A stretch of 64,000 nucleotides of DNA from Inconstantimicrobium porci (GCF_009696465.1 NZ_VULX01000001.1:124001-188000); one strand, 5' to 3'. Shown: positions 27,691 through 36,340, counted from the stretch's first letter. Notes: generated by a model from the sequence alone, not told the origin. Made by a program: numbers and translations.

Positions 27691-28860
27691 ATGAAGATTG
27701 ATTGGAATAAAAAGTATAACACTATAGCTGTCTATGTGTTTCTTGTAATAGCCGCAGTAATATTATTTTATTTGGGGTTATCAAGAATATCAGATTTATT
27801 TGATAAGATTGAAGTAGTTATATCTATTTTACAGCCGTTTATTATAGGCTTTGCAATAGCATATATATTGAATTTTATACTTAAGTTATATGAAGATAGG
27901 GTATTAAAAGATGACTATTTGAAAAAAATAAAAATAAAGAAAAAAAGAACACTTGGATTGATTATGACCTATTTTACTGCCATGCTTTTTATATATCTAT
28001 TTAGTCATTTTGTTATGCCGCAGCTTATAGATAGTATATCAAGACTTGCAAATAATGTGCCAAAGTATGGTCCTAATATTATCAATACAGCAGATGAAGT
28101 GATGAGAAAATTTAAGATTAGTCAGGAGCAGATGGATACTATTTCTGAAACATTAAAAAATGTTTCGTCTCATGTAAGCAAAATTGTTATTGATTTTATA
28201 CCAACTATAGGAACGTATGCAGCAAAATTTGCTTCTAGGTTGTGGAATATAGTCCTTGGTTTTATAATTTCGATATATATGCTTGCTGATAAAGAAAAGT
28301 TTGCAGCTATATTTAAAAAAGTTGTGTTTTCAATTTTTAACAAGAATTATTCTAATAAAATATTAATGCTGGCTTCTAAAAGTAACGATACATTCGGTAA
28401 GTTCTTTGTTGGAAAGATAATAGATTCTGCAATAATTGGTGTATTAACATTTGTGGTTTTAAGTATTGCAAGAATGCCATATACGCTGCTTTTATCTGTA
28501 ATTATAGGATTGACTAATATTATACCGTTCTTTGGACCATTTATTGGTGCAATACCATCATTTATAATAATTTTATGTGTGGATCCTATCAAAGCACTTT
28601 GGTTTATTGCAATAATATTTGTTATACAGCAGATTGATGGAAATCTTATTGGACCTAAGATACTTGGTGATTCCATTGGAATATCCGCTTTCTGGATACT
28701 ATTTGCCATACTTGTAGCTGGTAAGTTTATGGGTATTGTAGGAATGATAATAGGAGTTCCTGTATTTGCAGTTATTTATACAATTATTAAAGAAAATGTT
28801 GAAAACAGGCTTGATAAAAAAGGACTTAAAACAGACACAAGAGACTACTACGATAAATAG
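27691..28860 (+). CDS. AI-2E family transporter (YtvI/PerM-like permease)
   Basis: 389 residues with about seven or eight hydrophobic segments: a pair near 12-60, one near 90-110, one near 180-200, and a cluster at 240-360 including GLTNIIPFFGPFIGAIPSFIIIL and IGPKILGDSIGISAFWILFAILVAGKFMGI, the family signature. Despite the family name, characterised members include Na+/H+ antiporters, and YtvI-type clostridial members have no proven substrate. TGGAGG precedes the ATG; followed by a strong terminator. Confidence 0.85.
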   Translation: MKIDWNKKYNTIAVYVFLVIAAVILFYLGLSRISDLFDKIEVVISILQPFIIGFAIAYILNFILKLYEDRVLKDDYLKKIKIKKKRTLGLIMTYFTAMLFIYLFSHFVMPQLIDSISRLANNVPKYGPNIINTADEVMRKFKISQEQMDTISETLKNVSSHVSKIVIDFIPTIGTYAAKFASRLWNIVLGFIISIYMLADKEKFAAIFKKVVFSIFNKNYSNKILMLASKSNDTFGKFFVGKIIDSAIIGVLTFVVLSIARMPYTLLLSVIIGLTNIIPFFGPFIGAIPSFIIILCVDPIKALWFIAIIFVIQQIDGNLIGPKILGDSIGISAFWILFAILVAGKFMGIVGMIIGVPVFAVIYTIIKENVENRLDKKGLKTDTRDYYDK

Positions 28861-28863
28861 AAA

Positions 28864-28903
28864 GAGGAGCTTATCAGAAAGGATTCTGGTAAGCTCCTTT
28901 TTT
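28864..28903 (+). terminator. Terminator after the AI-2E family permease
   Basis: GGAGCTTATCAGAA (28866-28879) pairs with TTCTGGTAAGCTCC (28884-28897), followed by T6. Two TGATCATTG repeats follow in the short gap before the convergent gene. Confidence 0.9.
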
Positions 28904-28962
28904 ACATTGACTAATGATCATTGATCATGGATAATTTGTGAGTGATCATTGCATATATGTGT

Positions 28963-29715
28963 TTACTTCAATAATTTGGATAACTGTAGTGCTGGGTCTT
29001 TGTCTTCATTATTGAATACTAAAAGACTTCCTCTATCTATAAGCCCTCCGTCATAAAGGTATACAGGCTCAACATTATGTTTTTTTAAGAATTTCTTAAC
29101 ATCTGTTCCGTACTTGTATTTATTAAGATTACCAAAGAAGGCCATAGTATTGTTGTCTATTAGTCCGCAGGTTCCACCTATAAAGCCGTATTCAAAGCCT
29201 TCAAGTTCTATATCACCATAAGGAAGAAGAAGAACATCATACTTTTGGGCTGTTAATGCATCATATATTCCTTTGTCGTTAGTGATGAAGGCGTTATTTG
29301 AAATTATAGCACAGGAGCATCTTGTATAGCCCTGTTTGATGTCTATAAGTGTCTTGCTGCTAGCTGAGGCTAATATTTTTTTATCAGTATATTTTAAGTT
29401 GTGCATAAGAAAATTATCAGTACTTACGGCGTTAAGTATTATATCTTGAGGATACTGAGCGCCAATTTCTGATTCTGAAAAGTAATAGTTAGCACCGCTG
29501 AAAATTAAATCATTTAAAAAATCAGTATCTATATCTTTGTTTATAATAAAACTATTTTTTAAAAGAGCAGTCTGGAAAATTTGTATATCTGTATGGCCGT
29601 TTACAGCATCATAAATGCCATGCATTTTTGGTGTTCTCAGTGGTTTGATATTTAAATTTATTAGATTATATATTTCTTCATTTGATATTCTATAATCAAC
29701 AAATGCAAATTTCAT
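28963..29715 (-). CDS. DUF6873 family protein (predicted GME fold)
   Basis: 250 residues from the ATG at 29715 (GGAG 10 nt upstream; a GTG two codons earlier is possible). I match it to the clostridial family now called DUF6873, assigned to the guanidine-modifying enzyme (arginine deiminase/amidinotransferase) fold. Suggestive features are repeated pseudo-symmetric units, a possible catalytic His/Asp area around KMHGIYDAVNGHTDI, and Cys residues in GYTRCSCAIIS and FIGGTCGLIDNN, where GME enzymes carry the nucleophile. No characterised activity; the family assignment is from memory of motifs. No membrane segment. Divergent from ytxC, with a Spo0A-type box between them. Confidence 0.6.
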   Translation of the reverse strand: MKFAFVDYRISNEEIYNLINLNIKPLRTPKMHGIYDAVNGHTDIQIFQTALLKNSFIINKDIDTDFLNDLIFSGANYYFSESEIGAQYPQDIILNAVSTDNFLMHNLKYTDKKILASASSKTLIDIKQGYTRCSCAIISNNAFITNDKGIYDALTAQKYDVLLLPYGDIELEGFEYGFIGGTCGLIDNNTMAFFGNLNKYKYGTDVKKFLKKHNVEPVYLYDGGLIDRGSLLVFNNEDKDPALQLSKLLK

Positions 29716-29782
29716 TATCACAACACTCCTTTCAAGAAAAGTTTAATAAATTATAAACTAATAATCAATACGCATTTTATAT

Positions 29783-29789
29783 TGTCGAA
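29783..29789 (+). promoter_or_regulatory. Candidate Spo0A-binding box
   Basis: TGTCGAA inside TTGTCGAAAAAT is a perfect match to the Spo0A box core (TTTTGTCGAAAAA type). It lies in the 145-bp divergent region, about 75 bp before ytxC, a gene named for a sporulation role. Confidence 0.5.
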
Positions 29790-29860
29790 AAATAGAGCCT
29801 TATTTTTGAATACCTTTTTTTTATTTATACATACTATAAATAGGAAAGGAGTGATAAAAA

Positions 29861-30757
29861 ATGTTGCTGATTAAACTTGCGTATGATGAACAGCATGACA
29901 TTAGTCAGGATATACAGCAAATTAGATTGTTCCTTAAAGAAAAAGGCATAATTGTAGGCATATGCGAAAGTATCGAAAACGGAATTAGTATAGATCGTAT
30001 AGTTTGTGACGACGATGTTTATGATGAGAAACTCCAATCATTAATAGATTTGTACTGCAGTAATATTTTATATAGAGTAAGTATTAAAGAATATAAACAG
30101 AAAGAATTTTTTGAATATATGACTGAAAATTATTTCTGTTTAAGTAGTGATGAAATAATAGAAGTTGAGTATAAATGTATGAAGGTTTTACTTTCAGAAA
30201 ATATTTTGTTTGATGAGTATAATATATACTGTCTTAATATTATTAACGAGATTGTAGAAAAAATAAAAGAGTGCATAAAGGAAGTTCATCAGATAAATAT
30301 TGAGGGATTTATAAGATTCAGAATGAAAGATATTGCTTCAAAAATTGAAATGATTATTGATAAAGTGGTAGAAAGCTATATGATTGAAAAGGAATATAAT
30401 GAGTTCATAAAACTTCTAAAGTATTTTGTGAATATTCAAGATAGCAAAATAGAGAGTGTTGAAATTATATTGAATGATAACGGAGAATATAAAATACTAG
30501 ATGAGAATGGAAATGATATATTTCTTAATTTTACTCAAGACTTATCTGATTTGAGTTTTAGGGCAAATACTAATGTTGAAGATGTTATTATAAGTGGGCT
30601 CATTACAAACTGCCCACGGAGAATTCTAATAACAAATAAAGAAAATTGTAAGAATAAAGAGTTTGTTGATACTATTGTGAATGTTTTTGGAGAACGTGTG
30701 GAATTTAAGAATGAGAAAAAAAGTCACATTAGTGTTGACAAAGTAAAAACAACATGA
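29861..30757 (+). CDS. ytxC: Sporulation protein YtxC-like
   Basis: 298 residues, matching the YtxC family in length and in its soluble, mostly helical pattern; the FIRFRMKDIASKIEMIIDKVVESY block and the CPRRILITNKENCKNKEF-type C-terminal segment are recognisable. In Bacillus ytxC belongs to the region near thrS/infC, and the same proximity to infC holds here. The biochemical role is unknown. AAGGAG precedes the ATG. A promoter for the infC operon overlaps its 3' end. Confidence 0.75.
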   Translation: MLLIKLAYDEQHDISQDIQQIRLFLKEKGIIVGICESIENGISIDRIVCDDDVYDEKLQSLIDLYCSNILYRVSIKEYKQKEFFEYMTENYFCLSSDEIIEVEYKCMKVLLSENILFDEYNIYCLNIINEIVEKIKECIKEVHQINIEGFIRFRMKDIASKIEMIIDKVVESYMIEKEYNEFIKLLKYFVNIQDSKIESVEIILNDNGEYKILDENGNDIFLNFTQDLSDLSFRANTNVEDVIISGLITNCPRRILITNKENCKNKEFVDTIVNVFGERVEFKNEKKSHISVDKVKTT

Positions 30758-30763
30758 TAATAT
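30735..30763 (+). promoter_or_regulatory. Promoter of infC-rpmI-rplT
   Basis: TTGACA at 30735-30740 followed after 17 nt by TAATAT (30758-30763) within TGATAATATATA. It overlaps the last codons of ytxC. Confidence 0.6.
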
Positions 30764-30769
30764 ATAACA

Positions 30770-30890
30770 TGTAGCAAGAAGAAACAGCCGTTTCTCACCT
30801 TACGCTTGAAGTTAGTAAGGTAATTAATTCGTATTAATAATGATTTACGATAAAAAGGACGGCAATTTGCCGTCCTTTATTTTTATAAAT
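30770..30890 (+). promoter_or_regulatory. L20-type leader of infC-rpmI-rplT
   Basis: The 5' leader forms three hairpins: GAAAC-AGCC-GTTTC (30781-30794), ACCTTAC with GTAAGGT (30797-30803 with 30115-type spacing, 30115 excluded: partner at 30815-30821), then an intrinsic terminator (30854-30885) directly before infC. In low-GC Firmicutes ribosomal protein L20 binds such a leader and promotes termination, so position and layout fit the L20 leader family. A covariance-model match was not possible here. Confidence 0.65.
30854..30885 (+). terminator. Attenuator terminator before infC
   Basis: AAAGGACGGC (30854-30863) pairs with GCCGTCCTTT (30869-30878), 5-nt loop, followed by ATTTTTA. It sits between the promoter and infC, hence a regulatory rather than end-of-operon terminator. 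Confidence 0.85.
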
Positions 30891-30916
30891 TTATTTCTCA
30901 CGTGGAGGTGGATAAT

Positions 30917-31429
30917 ATCAGTAAAAAATTATTATTAAACCAAGAGATAAAAGAAAAAGAAATCAGAGTTGTGTCACATGATGGTGAGCAGCTAGGAATT
31001 ATCTCATCAAAAGAAGCATTGAAGATAGCTGAAGACAGAGAAATGGATTTAGTTATGATTTCACCAAATGCTAAACCACCAGTATGCAAAATAATGGACT
31101 ATGGTAAGTTCGTATATGAGCAATCAAAGAAAGAAAAAGAAGCAAAAAAGAAGCAGAAGGTTGTAGATGTTAAAGAAGTTAGGGTTAGTCCTAAAATTGA
31201 AGAACATGATATTATGATCAAAGCTACTAATGCTAGAAAGTTCTTACTTGATGGAAACAAGGTTAAAATCACAGTGAGATTTAGAGGAAGAGAAGCAGAT
31301 TATTCTCATGTAGGAGATAAGATATTAGCGAACTTCGCTGAAAAGTTATCAGAAGTTTCTTCAATTGAAAAGCCTGCAAAGCTTGAAGGAAGAAATATGA
31401 TAATGATTTTAGCTCCTAAAAAAGCGTAA
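30917..31429 (+). CDS. infC: Translation initiation factor IF-3, probable AUC start
   Basis: About 171 residues. The N-domain ([29 protein letters not shown]), the linker rich in [11 protein letters not shown], and the C-domain ([27 protein letters not shown]) are all normal. The reading frame is open back to GTG codons at 30902 and 30908, but the only good Shine-Dalgarno, GGAGGTG at 30904-30910, overlaps or abuts them; with it the natural start is ATC at 30917 (6 nt spacing), giving a protein beginning M-S-K-K as homologs do. IF-3 genes elsewhere use AUU starts for autoregulation, since IF-3 rejects non-AUG starts. Confidence 0.93.
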   Translation: MSKKLLLNQEIKEKEIRVVSHDGEQLGIISSKEALKIAEDREMDLVMISPNAKPPVCKIMDYGKFVYEQSKKEKEAKKKQKVVDVKEVRVSPKIEEHDIMIKATNARKFLLDGNKVKITVRFRGREADYSHVGDKILANFAEKLSEVSSIEKPAKLEGRNMIMILAPKKA

Positions 31430-31449
31430 TTCGAGAGGAGGAAATTCAC

Positions 31450-31647
31450 ATGCCAAAAATGAAGACTCATAGAGCATCAGCAAAAAGATTTAAATTAACA
31501 GGAACAGGAAAGGTTAAGAGAGCAAAAGCTTTCAAGAGCCACATCCTTACTAAGAAGAGCAGCAAGAGAAAGAGAAATCTAAGAAAGACTGGATATGTTT
31601 CAGTTGCTCAAGAAAAAACAATTAAGAAATTATTACCATACGTATAA
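31450..31647 (+). CDS. rpmI: 50S ribosomal protein L35
   Basis: 65 residues, the normal length; starts [15 protein letters not shown] with the conserved TGTGKVKR and [17 protein letters not shown]. Very basic. GAGGAGG precedes the ATG. Second gene of infC-rpmI-rplT. Confidence 0.98.
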   Translation: MPKMKTHRASAKRFKLTGTGKVKRAKAFKSHILTKKSSKRKRNLRKTGYVSVAQEKTIKKLLPYV

Positions 31648-31674
31648 GGTAACAGAATAGGAGGTTAGCACAAG

Positions 31675-32034
31675 ATGGCAAGAGTAAAGAGAGCGGTAAA
31701 TGCTCGTAAAAATCATAAGAAGGTATTAAAGCTTGCAAAGGGATACTATGCTGGTAAGAGCAAGTTATTTAAGACAGCAAACGAATCAGTTATAAGAGCA
31801 TTAAGAAATGCATATGTAGGAAGAAGATTAAAGAAGAGAGACTACAGAAGACTATGGATCGCAAGAATCAATGCGGCTACAAGAATGAATGGTCTTTCAT
31901 ACTCTAAGTTCATGAACGGCATGAAGCTTGCTGGAGTAGACATGAACAGAAAAATGCTTTCAGAAATAGCTATAAATGATCCAAAGGCATTTGCTGATTT
32001 AGTAGAAGTTGCTAAAAAACAAATAAATGCTTAA
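31675..32034 (+). CDS. rplT: 50S ribosomal protein L20
   Basis: 119 residues: [24 protein letters not shown] in two overlapping parts at the basic N-terminal extension, then the globular C-domain ([33 protein letters not shown]). Assembly-initiator protein of the large subunit and the expected repressor of this operon through the upstream leader. AGGAGG site. Confidence 0.98.
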   Translation: MARVKRAVNARKNHKKVLKLAKGYYAGKSKLFKTANESVIRALRNAYVGRRLKKRDYRRLWIARINAATRMNGLSYSKFMNGMKLAGVDMNRKMLSEIAINDPKAFADLVEVAKKQINA

Positions 32035-32043
32035 TTAAATAGT

Positions 32044-32072
32044 AAATGCGGCGTTCGTCGCATTTTCTTTTA
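32044..32072 (+). terminator. Terminator after rplT (first)
   Basis: AAATGCGGC pairs with GTCGCATTT across a GTTC loop (32044-32066), followed by TCTTTTAT. Confidence 0.75.
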
Positions 32073-32103
32073 TATTAAAAAATAAAAGTAAATAAAAGTG
32101 AGT

Positions 32104-32134
32104 TGCTGAGGATATTATATCTCAGCATTTTTTT
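32104..32134 (+). terminator. Second terminator before ktrB
   Basis: TGCTGAG (32104-32110) pairs with CTCAGCA (32121-32127), with an inner ATAT pairing, followed by T7. It stands in tandem with the first, only about 30 nt before the ktrB start, so ktrB must have a promoter nearby or depend on read-through. Confidence 0.8.
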
Positions 32135-32166
32135 GAATGTGCTAATTCACTTTGTGAGGTGATTAT

Positions 32167-33510
32167 ATGAGTGTTTTAGGGAAAAAGAATAAGCTGAACG
32201 GTGTGCAAAAATTAGCAATTGGTTTTGCGATACTTATTTTTGGAGGTGCAGCTTTATTAAGTCTTCCTATTTCTTCTGTTAGTGGTGAACCTACAGGGTT
32301 TATTGATAGCTTATTTACTTCTACATCAGCAGTGTGTGTTACAGGTCTTATCACAGTTGATACTGGTACGCATTGGAATTATTTTGGCAAAACTATAATT
32401 ATGCTGCTTATTGAAATTGGTGGACTTGGTTTTATGGCTTTTACAACATTATTTGCTTTTCTTATGGGAAAGAAAATAACTTTAAAAGAAAGATTAGTTA
32501 TGCAGGAAGCTATGAACACATTTGATATTCAGGGAATTGTAAAAATGGTTAGATACATACTGCTTTTCACTGTTATTACGCAGGTGTTGGGAGCAGTATT
32601 GATGTTCACTCAGTTTATACCACAGTTTGGTGTAGCAGAAGGTATATTCTATGCAATATTTCATTCGATTTCTGCGTTCTGTAATGCGGGTTTTGATCTT
32701 TTTGGACATTTTAACAGCCTTACAGTGGTTAATACTAATACTGTTATAATACTTACAATATCAATATTGATAATAATTGGTGGACTTGGATTTACTGTAT
32801 GGAGTGAATTATATAACAGCAAAGATATTAAGAGAATATCTCTTCATTCTAAGGTGGTTATTTTGATAACATCTATCTTAGTTATAGGTGGAACAATACT
32901 GATATTTTTGTTCGAATTCAGGAATCCTAATACATTAGGAAGTATGTCATTGAAGGATAAAGTTATAAATGCATTTTTTACTTCTGTATCACCTAGAACA
33001 GCAGGATTTAATTCGATATCACTTGCAGATATGACAATGGCTTCTAGAGGAGTTACTATGATTTTAATGTTTATAGGAGGATCTCCAGGATCAACAGCTG
33101 GAGGACTTAAAACAACTACATTCGGTATTCTGATACTGACAGTTATATCTGTAATAAAAGGACGTAAAGATACAGAAATATTTATGAAAAGATTATCAAA
33201 AGAAACTGTATATAGAGCTTTTGCGATTTTTAGTCTTGCAATAGGCCTTGTTATGTGTGTTGTAATGATTTTATCATTTACAGAAACAGGAGTTACTTTT
33301 GAAGAGATACTATTTGAATCAGTTTCTGCTTTTGGAACAGCTGGACTTACTATGGGTATAACTACTAAGTTAAGCCTGGTCGGAAAAATTGTTATTATGA
33401 TTACAATGTACTGCGGAAGATTGGGCCCCATGACTGTAATGCTGGCACTTGTTAAAAGAAAGCAGAACAGTGTTTATCAATACCCGGAAGATAAAATACT
33501 AGTTGGATAG
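32167..33510 (+). CDS. ktrB: KtrB/TrkH family K+ transporter, membrane subunit
   Basis: 447 residues with four M1-P-M2 repeats. The four selectivity-filter loops are visible: TSAVCVTGLITVDTG, ISAFCNAGFDLFG, SVSPRTAGFNSISL and VSAFGTAGLTMGIT, each with the conserved glycine. Length and filter sequences fit KtrB rather than the longer TrkH. It forms the ion pore with the cytoplasmic KtrA ring encoded 14 bp downstream. GTGAGGTG precedes the ATG. No ydaO/c-di-AMP riboswitch is seen upstream. Confidence 0.93.
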   Translation: MSVLGKKNKLNGVQKLAIGFAILIFGGAALLSLPISSVSGEPTGFIDSLFTSTSAVCVTGLITVDTGTHWNYFGKTIIMLLIEIGGLGFMAFTTLFAFLMGKKITLKERLVMQEAMNTFDIQGIVKMVRYILLFTVITQVLGAVLMFTQFIPQFGVAEGIFYAIFHSISAFCNAGFDLFGHFNSLTVVNTNTVIILTISILIIIGGLGFTVWSELYNSKDIKRISLHSKVVILITSILVIGGTILIFLFEFRNPNTLGSMSLKDKVINAFFTSVSPRTAGFNSISLADMTMASRGVTMILMFIGGSPGSTAGGLKTTTFGILILTVISVIKGRKDTEIFMKRLSKETVYRAFAIFSLAIGLVMCVVMILSFTETGVTFEEILFESVSAFGTAGLTMGITTKLSLVGKIVIMITMYCGRLGPMTVMLALVKRKQNSVYQYPEDKILVG

Positions 33511-33524
33511 GAGTTGAATTGTAG

Positions 33525-34190
33525 ATGAATAAAAAACAATATGTTGTAATAGGACTTGGCAGGTTTGGAAAGTCTGTTGCAGAAACACTATATGACCTTG
33601 GTAATGATGTACTTGTTATTGATGCTAATGAAGATGCAGTACAGGAAATATCAAACTCGGTAACACATGCAGTTCAAATGGATGCTACAGATGAAAGTGC
33701 ATTAAGAACATTGGGATTAAGTAATTTTGATGTAGCTGTAGTTACTATAGGGTCAAATATACAGGCAAGTGTTATGGCTACGCTTCTAGTTAAAGAACTT
33801 GGAGTTAAATATATCATAGCAAAAGGACACAACGATCTTCATGCAAAAGTATTGTATAAGATTGGTGCAAACAGAGTTATACTTCCTGAAAAGGATATGG
33901 GAATAAGAGTTGCGCATAATCTTGTATCATCTAATATACTTGATTATATAGAATTATCTTCGAATTATAGCATAATTGAGATTGATGCTCCTGATATGTG
34001 GCAGAATAAGAGTTTGAAAGAATTAAGTTTGAGAAGTAAATTCGGTATTAATATAATGGCTTTAAAGAAAGAAGGAGATGTTAATGTATCTCCACAGGCT
34101 AATGATGTGGTAGAGCCTGGTGATATTATCGTGGCAATCGGATCTACTGATGAACTAAATAATCTTGAAACTTTTATAGCAAAACACTAA
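33525..34190 (+). CDS. ktrA: KtrA-type K+ channel regulatory subunit
   Basis: 221 residues. RCK_N Rossmann domain with VIGLGRFGKSVAETL, acidic end of beta-2 in VIDANED (nucleotide ribose contact) and VTIGSNIQASVMATLLVKELG, then an RCK_C domain (about 140-221) that in KtrA binds c-di-AMP. Gates KtrB in response to ATP/ADP. The next gene starts 14 nt after its stop. Confidence 0.94.
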   Translation: MNKKQYVVIGLGRFGKSVAETLYDLGNDVLVIDANEDAVQEISNSVTHAVQMDATDESALRTLGLSNFDVAVVTIGSNIQASVMATLLVKELGVKYIIAKGHNDLHAKVLYKIGANRVILPEKDMGIRVAHNLVSSNILDYIELSSNYSIIEIDAPDMWQNKSLKELSLRSKFGINIMALKKEGDVNVSPQANDVVEPGDIIVAIGSTDELNNLETFIAKH

Positions 34191-34204
34191 TTTTGAGGTA
34201 TAAA

Positions 34205-34996
34205 ATGATTACAATCGAGAGCAGAGAAAATAAAATTTATAAAGAAACACGAAAACTTAAAGAAAGAAAATATCGTTTAAAAAATAAAAGATATATCATA
34301 GAAGGTATAAGAATTACTGAGGAAGCAGTAAAAGCTGGTGCAGCAATTGAATACTTATTGTTTGCTGAAAGTATAGTTGAGCATGAAAATATGAGAAATC
34401 TTTTAAATAATGATTATAATAAGTATATTATCTCTAATGAATTGTTTAAGAATCTTTCATGTACAGAAAGTTCTCAAGGTGTAATAGGAGTTATTGATAA
34501 TTCTTTAAGATTAAGCGATAAACAAGGTAATTTCTATGTTCTTGCAGATAAAGTGCAGGATCCAGGGAATCTTGGAACAATAATCAGAACTGCTCATGCA
34601 GCAGATGCTAAAGGTGTTATTTTAACTAAAGGTACAGTTGACGTATATAATGATAAGACTATAAGATCAACGATGGGTTCTATATTCTATATGCCTATAA
34701 TTGAAGATTCGGATCTTTCTTTTACCAAAGAACTTATTAAAAATGATTATAAGATGGTAGTAAGTGCACTTGATGCTGAGAATGATTTCTTTAGCGAAAA
34801 TTTAAGCGGAAATATCATAATAACTGTAGGAAACGAAGGAAATGGTGTTTCTGATGAGATTAAGGAACTTTCTTCAGTGAAAGTAAAGATTCCAATGCCA
34901 GGGAATGCTGAATCACTTAATGTTTCTGTTGCAACTGGAATCATGATATATGAAAAAGTTCGTCAAAATTTGTTAGATTCTATTGAAATGAAATAG
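34205..34996 (+). CDS. SpoU/TrmH family RNA 2'-O-methyltransferase
   Basis: 263 residues from ATG 34205 (GAGG 6 nt upstream; an in-frame TTG at 34193 would be on the site). An N-terminal substrate-binding domain (about 5-90) precedes the SPOUT knot: motif 1 DPGNLGTIIRTAHAADA, motif 2 VGNEGNGVSDEI, motif 3 IPMPGNAESLNVSVATGI. Resembles the rRNA/tRNA ribose methyltransferases annotated as RlmB-like or TsnR-like; the target nucleotide is not predictable. The pheS T-box promoter lies in its last codons. Confidence 0.88.
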   Translation: MITIESRENKIYKETRKLKERKYRLKNKRYIIEGIRITEEAVKAGAAIEYLLFAESIVEHENMRNLLNNDYNKYIISNELFKNLSCTESSQGVIGVIDNSLRLSDKQGNFYVLADKVQDPGNLGTIIRTAHAADAKGVILTKGTVDVYNDKTIRSTMGSIFYMPIIEDSDLSFTKELIKNDYKMVVSALDAENDFFSENLSGNIIITVGNEGNGVSDEIKELSSVKVKIPMPGNAESLNVSVATGIMIYEKVRQNLLDSIEMK

Positions 34997-35011
34997 AATT
35001 TCTATTATAAT
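34983..35011 (+). promoter_or_regulatory. Promoter of the pheST T-box leader
   Basis: TTGAAA at 34983-34988, exactly 17 nt, TATAAT at 35006-35011. The -35 lies inside the end of the methyltransferase gene. Confidence 0.75.
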
Positions 35012-35037
35012 ATTATCTATATGATAAATATAGGCTT

Positions 35038-35270
35038 TGAAAGAGAAAGTAAGAATAAAGGACTTTTTAGGGAGGAAAAATCATAGACTGGAAGTTTTTC
35101 TATGGAAGATTATTCTGAAGTTCACTCTGGAGCTCTGGCTGTGAAATAATTTAGCAGTCAGCGGGTAAATACCGTTAAATAGACTTAAGTGAGCATGATT
35201 TTTGTCGTGCTAATTAGGGTGGTAACGCGATCATATCTCGTCCCTTTTATGGGGCGGGTTTTTTTATTTT
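35038..35270 (+). promoter_or_regulatory. T-box riboswitch (tRNA-Phe) controlling pheST
   Basis: The T-box core AGGGTGGTAACGCG lies at about 35216-35229, followed by the terminator. In the specifier loop CTGAAG is followed by TTC at 35121-35123, a phenylalanine codon; the surrounding sequence aligns position by position with the valS leader, where the codon is GTA. Uncharged tRNA-Phe should promote read-through into pheS-pheT. Confidence 0.92.
35235..35268 (+). terminator. T-box-regulated terminator of pheST
   Basis: A TCTCGTCCC arm pairs with GGGGCGGG (G-U pairs included) across TTTTAT, followed by T7. Confidence 0.8.
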
Positions 35271-35307
35271 AATTTTTAAATTATACAGTGTTGAAAGGAG
35301 AATAGTT

Positions 35308-36327
35308 ATGAAGGAAAAGTTGATGGAAATAAAAGAGCTTGCTTCTAAGGAACTTAAGAGCGTTAAAGATAAAGCAGATATAGAAAGCCTTAGAGTAAAA
35401 TATTTAGGTAAAAAAGGTGAACTTACAAGTATTCTTAGAGGAATGGGCTCTGTTTCTGCTGAAGAAAGACCAATAGTAGGAAAGTTAGCTAATGAAATAA
35501 GAGCAAAGATTGAAAGTGAAATCGAAGTAATATCAAATGATATAAAAGCTAAGGAAAAAAAGGAAAAGCTTCAGAATGAAGTTATAGATATTTCACTTCC
35601 AGGGAAGAAGAGAGTTTTAGGAAAAAGACATCCACTTGAATCTACTTTAAAACAAATAGAAGATATATTTGTATCAATGGGATTTACAATAGAGGAAGGT
35701 CCAGAAGTTGAACTAGATTATTACAACTTTGAAGCTTTAAATATCCCTAAGGACCATCCTGCTAGAAGTGAACAGGATACATTCTATATAAATGATAATA
35801 TAGTTCTTAGAACTCAGACATCACCAGTACAGATAAGAGTAATGGAAAACCAGGAGCCACCAATAAAGATGATATCTCCTGGAAAAGTATTTAGATCTGA
35901 TGCAGTTGATGCAACACATTCACCAATCTTCTATCAGATGGAAGGTCTAGTAATCGATAAAGGAATAACTTTTGCTGATCTTAAAGGAACACTTGAATTA
36001 TTTGTTAAGAAGATGTTTGGAGAAAATGTGGAAACTAAATTCAGACCTCATCACTTCCCATTCACTGAACCATCAGCTGAAATGGATGCAAGCTGTTTTG
36101 TATGCGGTGGTAAGGGATGTAAAGTATGTAAAGGAAGCGGCTGGATGGAAATATTAGGCTGTGGAATGGTTCATCCTCAGGTTATTAAGAACTGTGGACT
36201 TGATCCAGAAGTTTATTCAGGGTTCGCATTTGGATTTGGAATAGATAGAATGGTAATGCTTAATTATGGAATCGATGATATAAGAGCATTATATGAAAGT
36301 GATATGAGATTTTTAAAACAATTCTAG
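35308..36327 (+). CDS. pheS: Phenylalanine--tRNA ligase alpha subunit
   Basis: 339 residues. An N-terminal coiled coil (about 1-85) precedes the class II core: motif 2 [19 protein letters not shown] and motif 3 [32 protein letters not shown] cysteine cluster near 270 is common in Firmicute PheS. Catalytic subunit of the alpha2-beta2 enzyme; pheT follows 13 nt downstream. GAAAGGAG site. Confidence 0.98.
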   Translation: MKEKLMEIKELASKELKSVKDKADIESLRVKYLGKKGELTSILRGMGSVSAEERPIVGKLANEIRAKIESEIEVISNDIKAKEKKEKLQNEVIDISLPGKKRVLGKRHPLESTLKQIEDIFVSMGFTIEEGPEVELDYYNFEALNIPKDHPARSEQDTFYINDNIVLRTQTSPVQIRVMENQEPPIKMISPGKVFRSDAVDATHSPIFYQMEGLVIDKGITFADLKGTLELFVKKMFGENVETKFRPHHFPFTEPSAEMDASCFVCGGKGCKVCKGSGWMEILGCGMVHPQVIKNCGLDPEVYSGFAFGFGIDRMVMLNYGIDDIRALYESDMRFLKQF

Positions 36328-36340
36328 GAGGTAAGGGAAT

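Noticed and set aside
32844-33431. Minus-strand open frame of 195 codons opposite ktrB
   Set aside because: It lies entirely within the strongly supported ktrB coding sequence, shows no recognisable domain and has the repetitive Ile/Val composition of a complementary-strand shadow.
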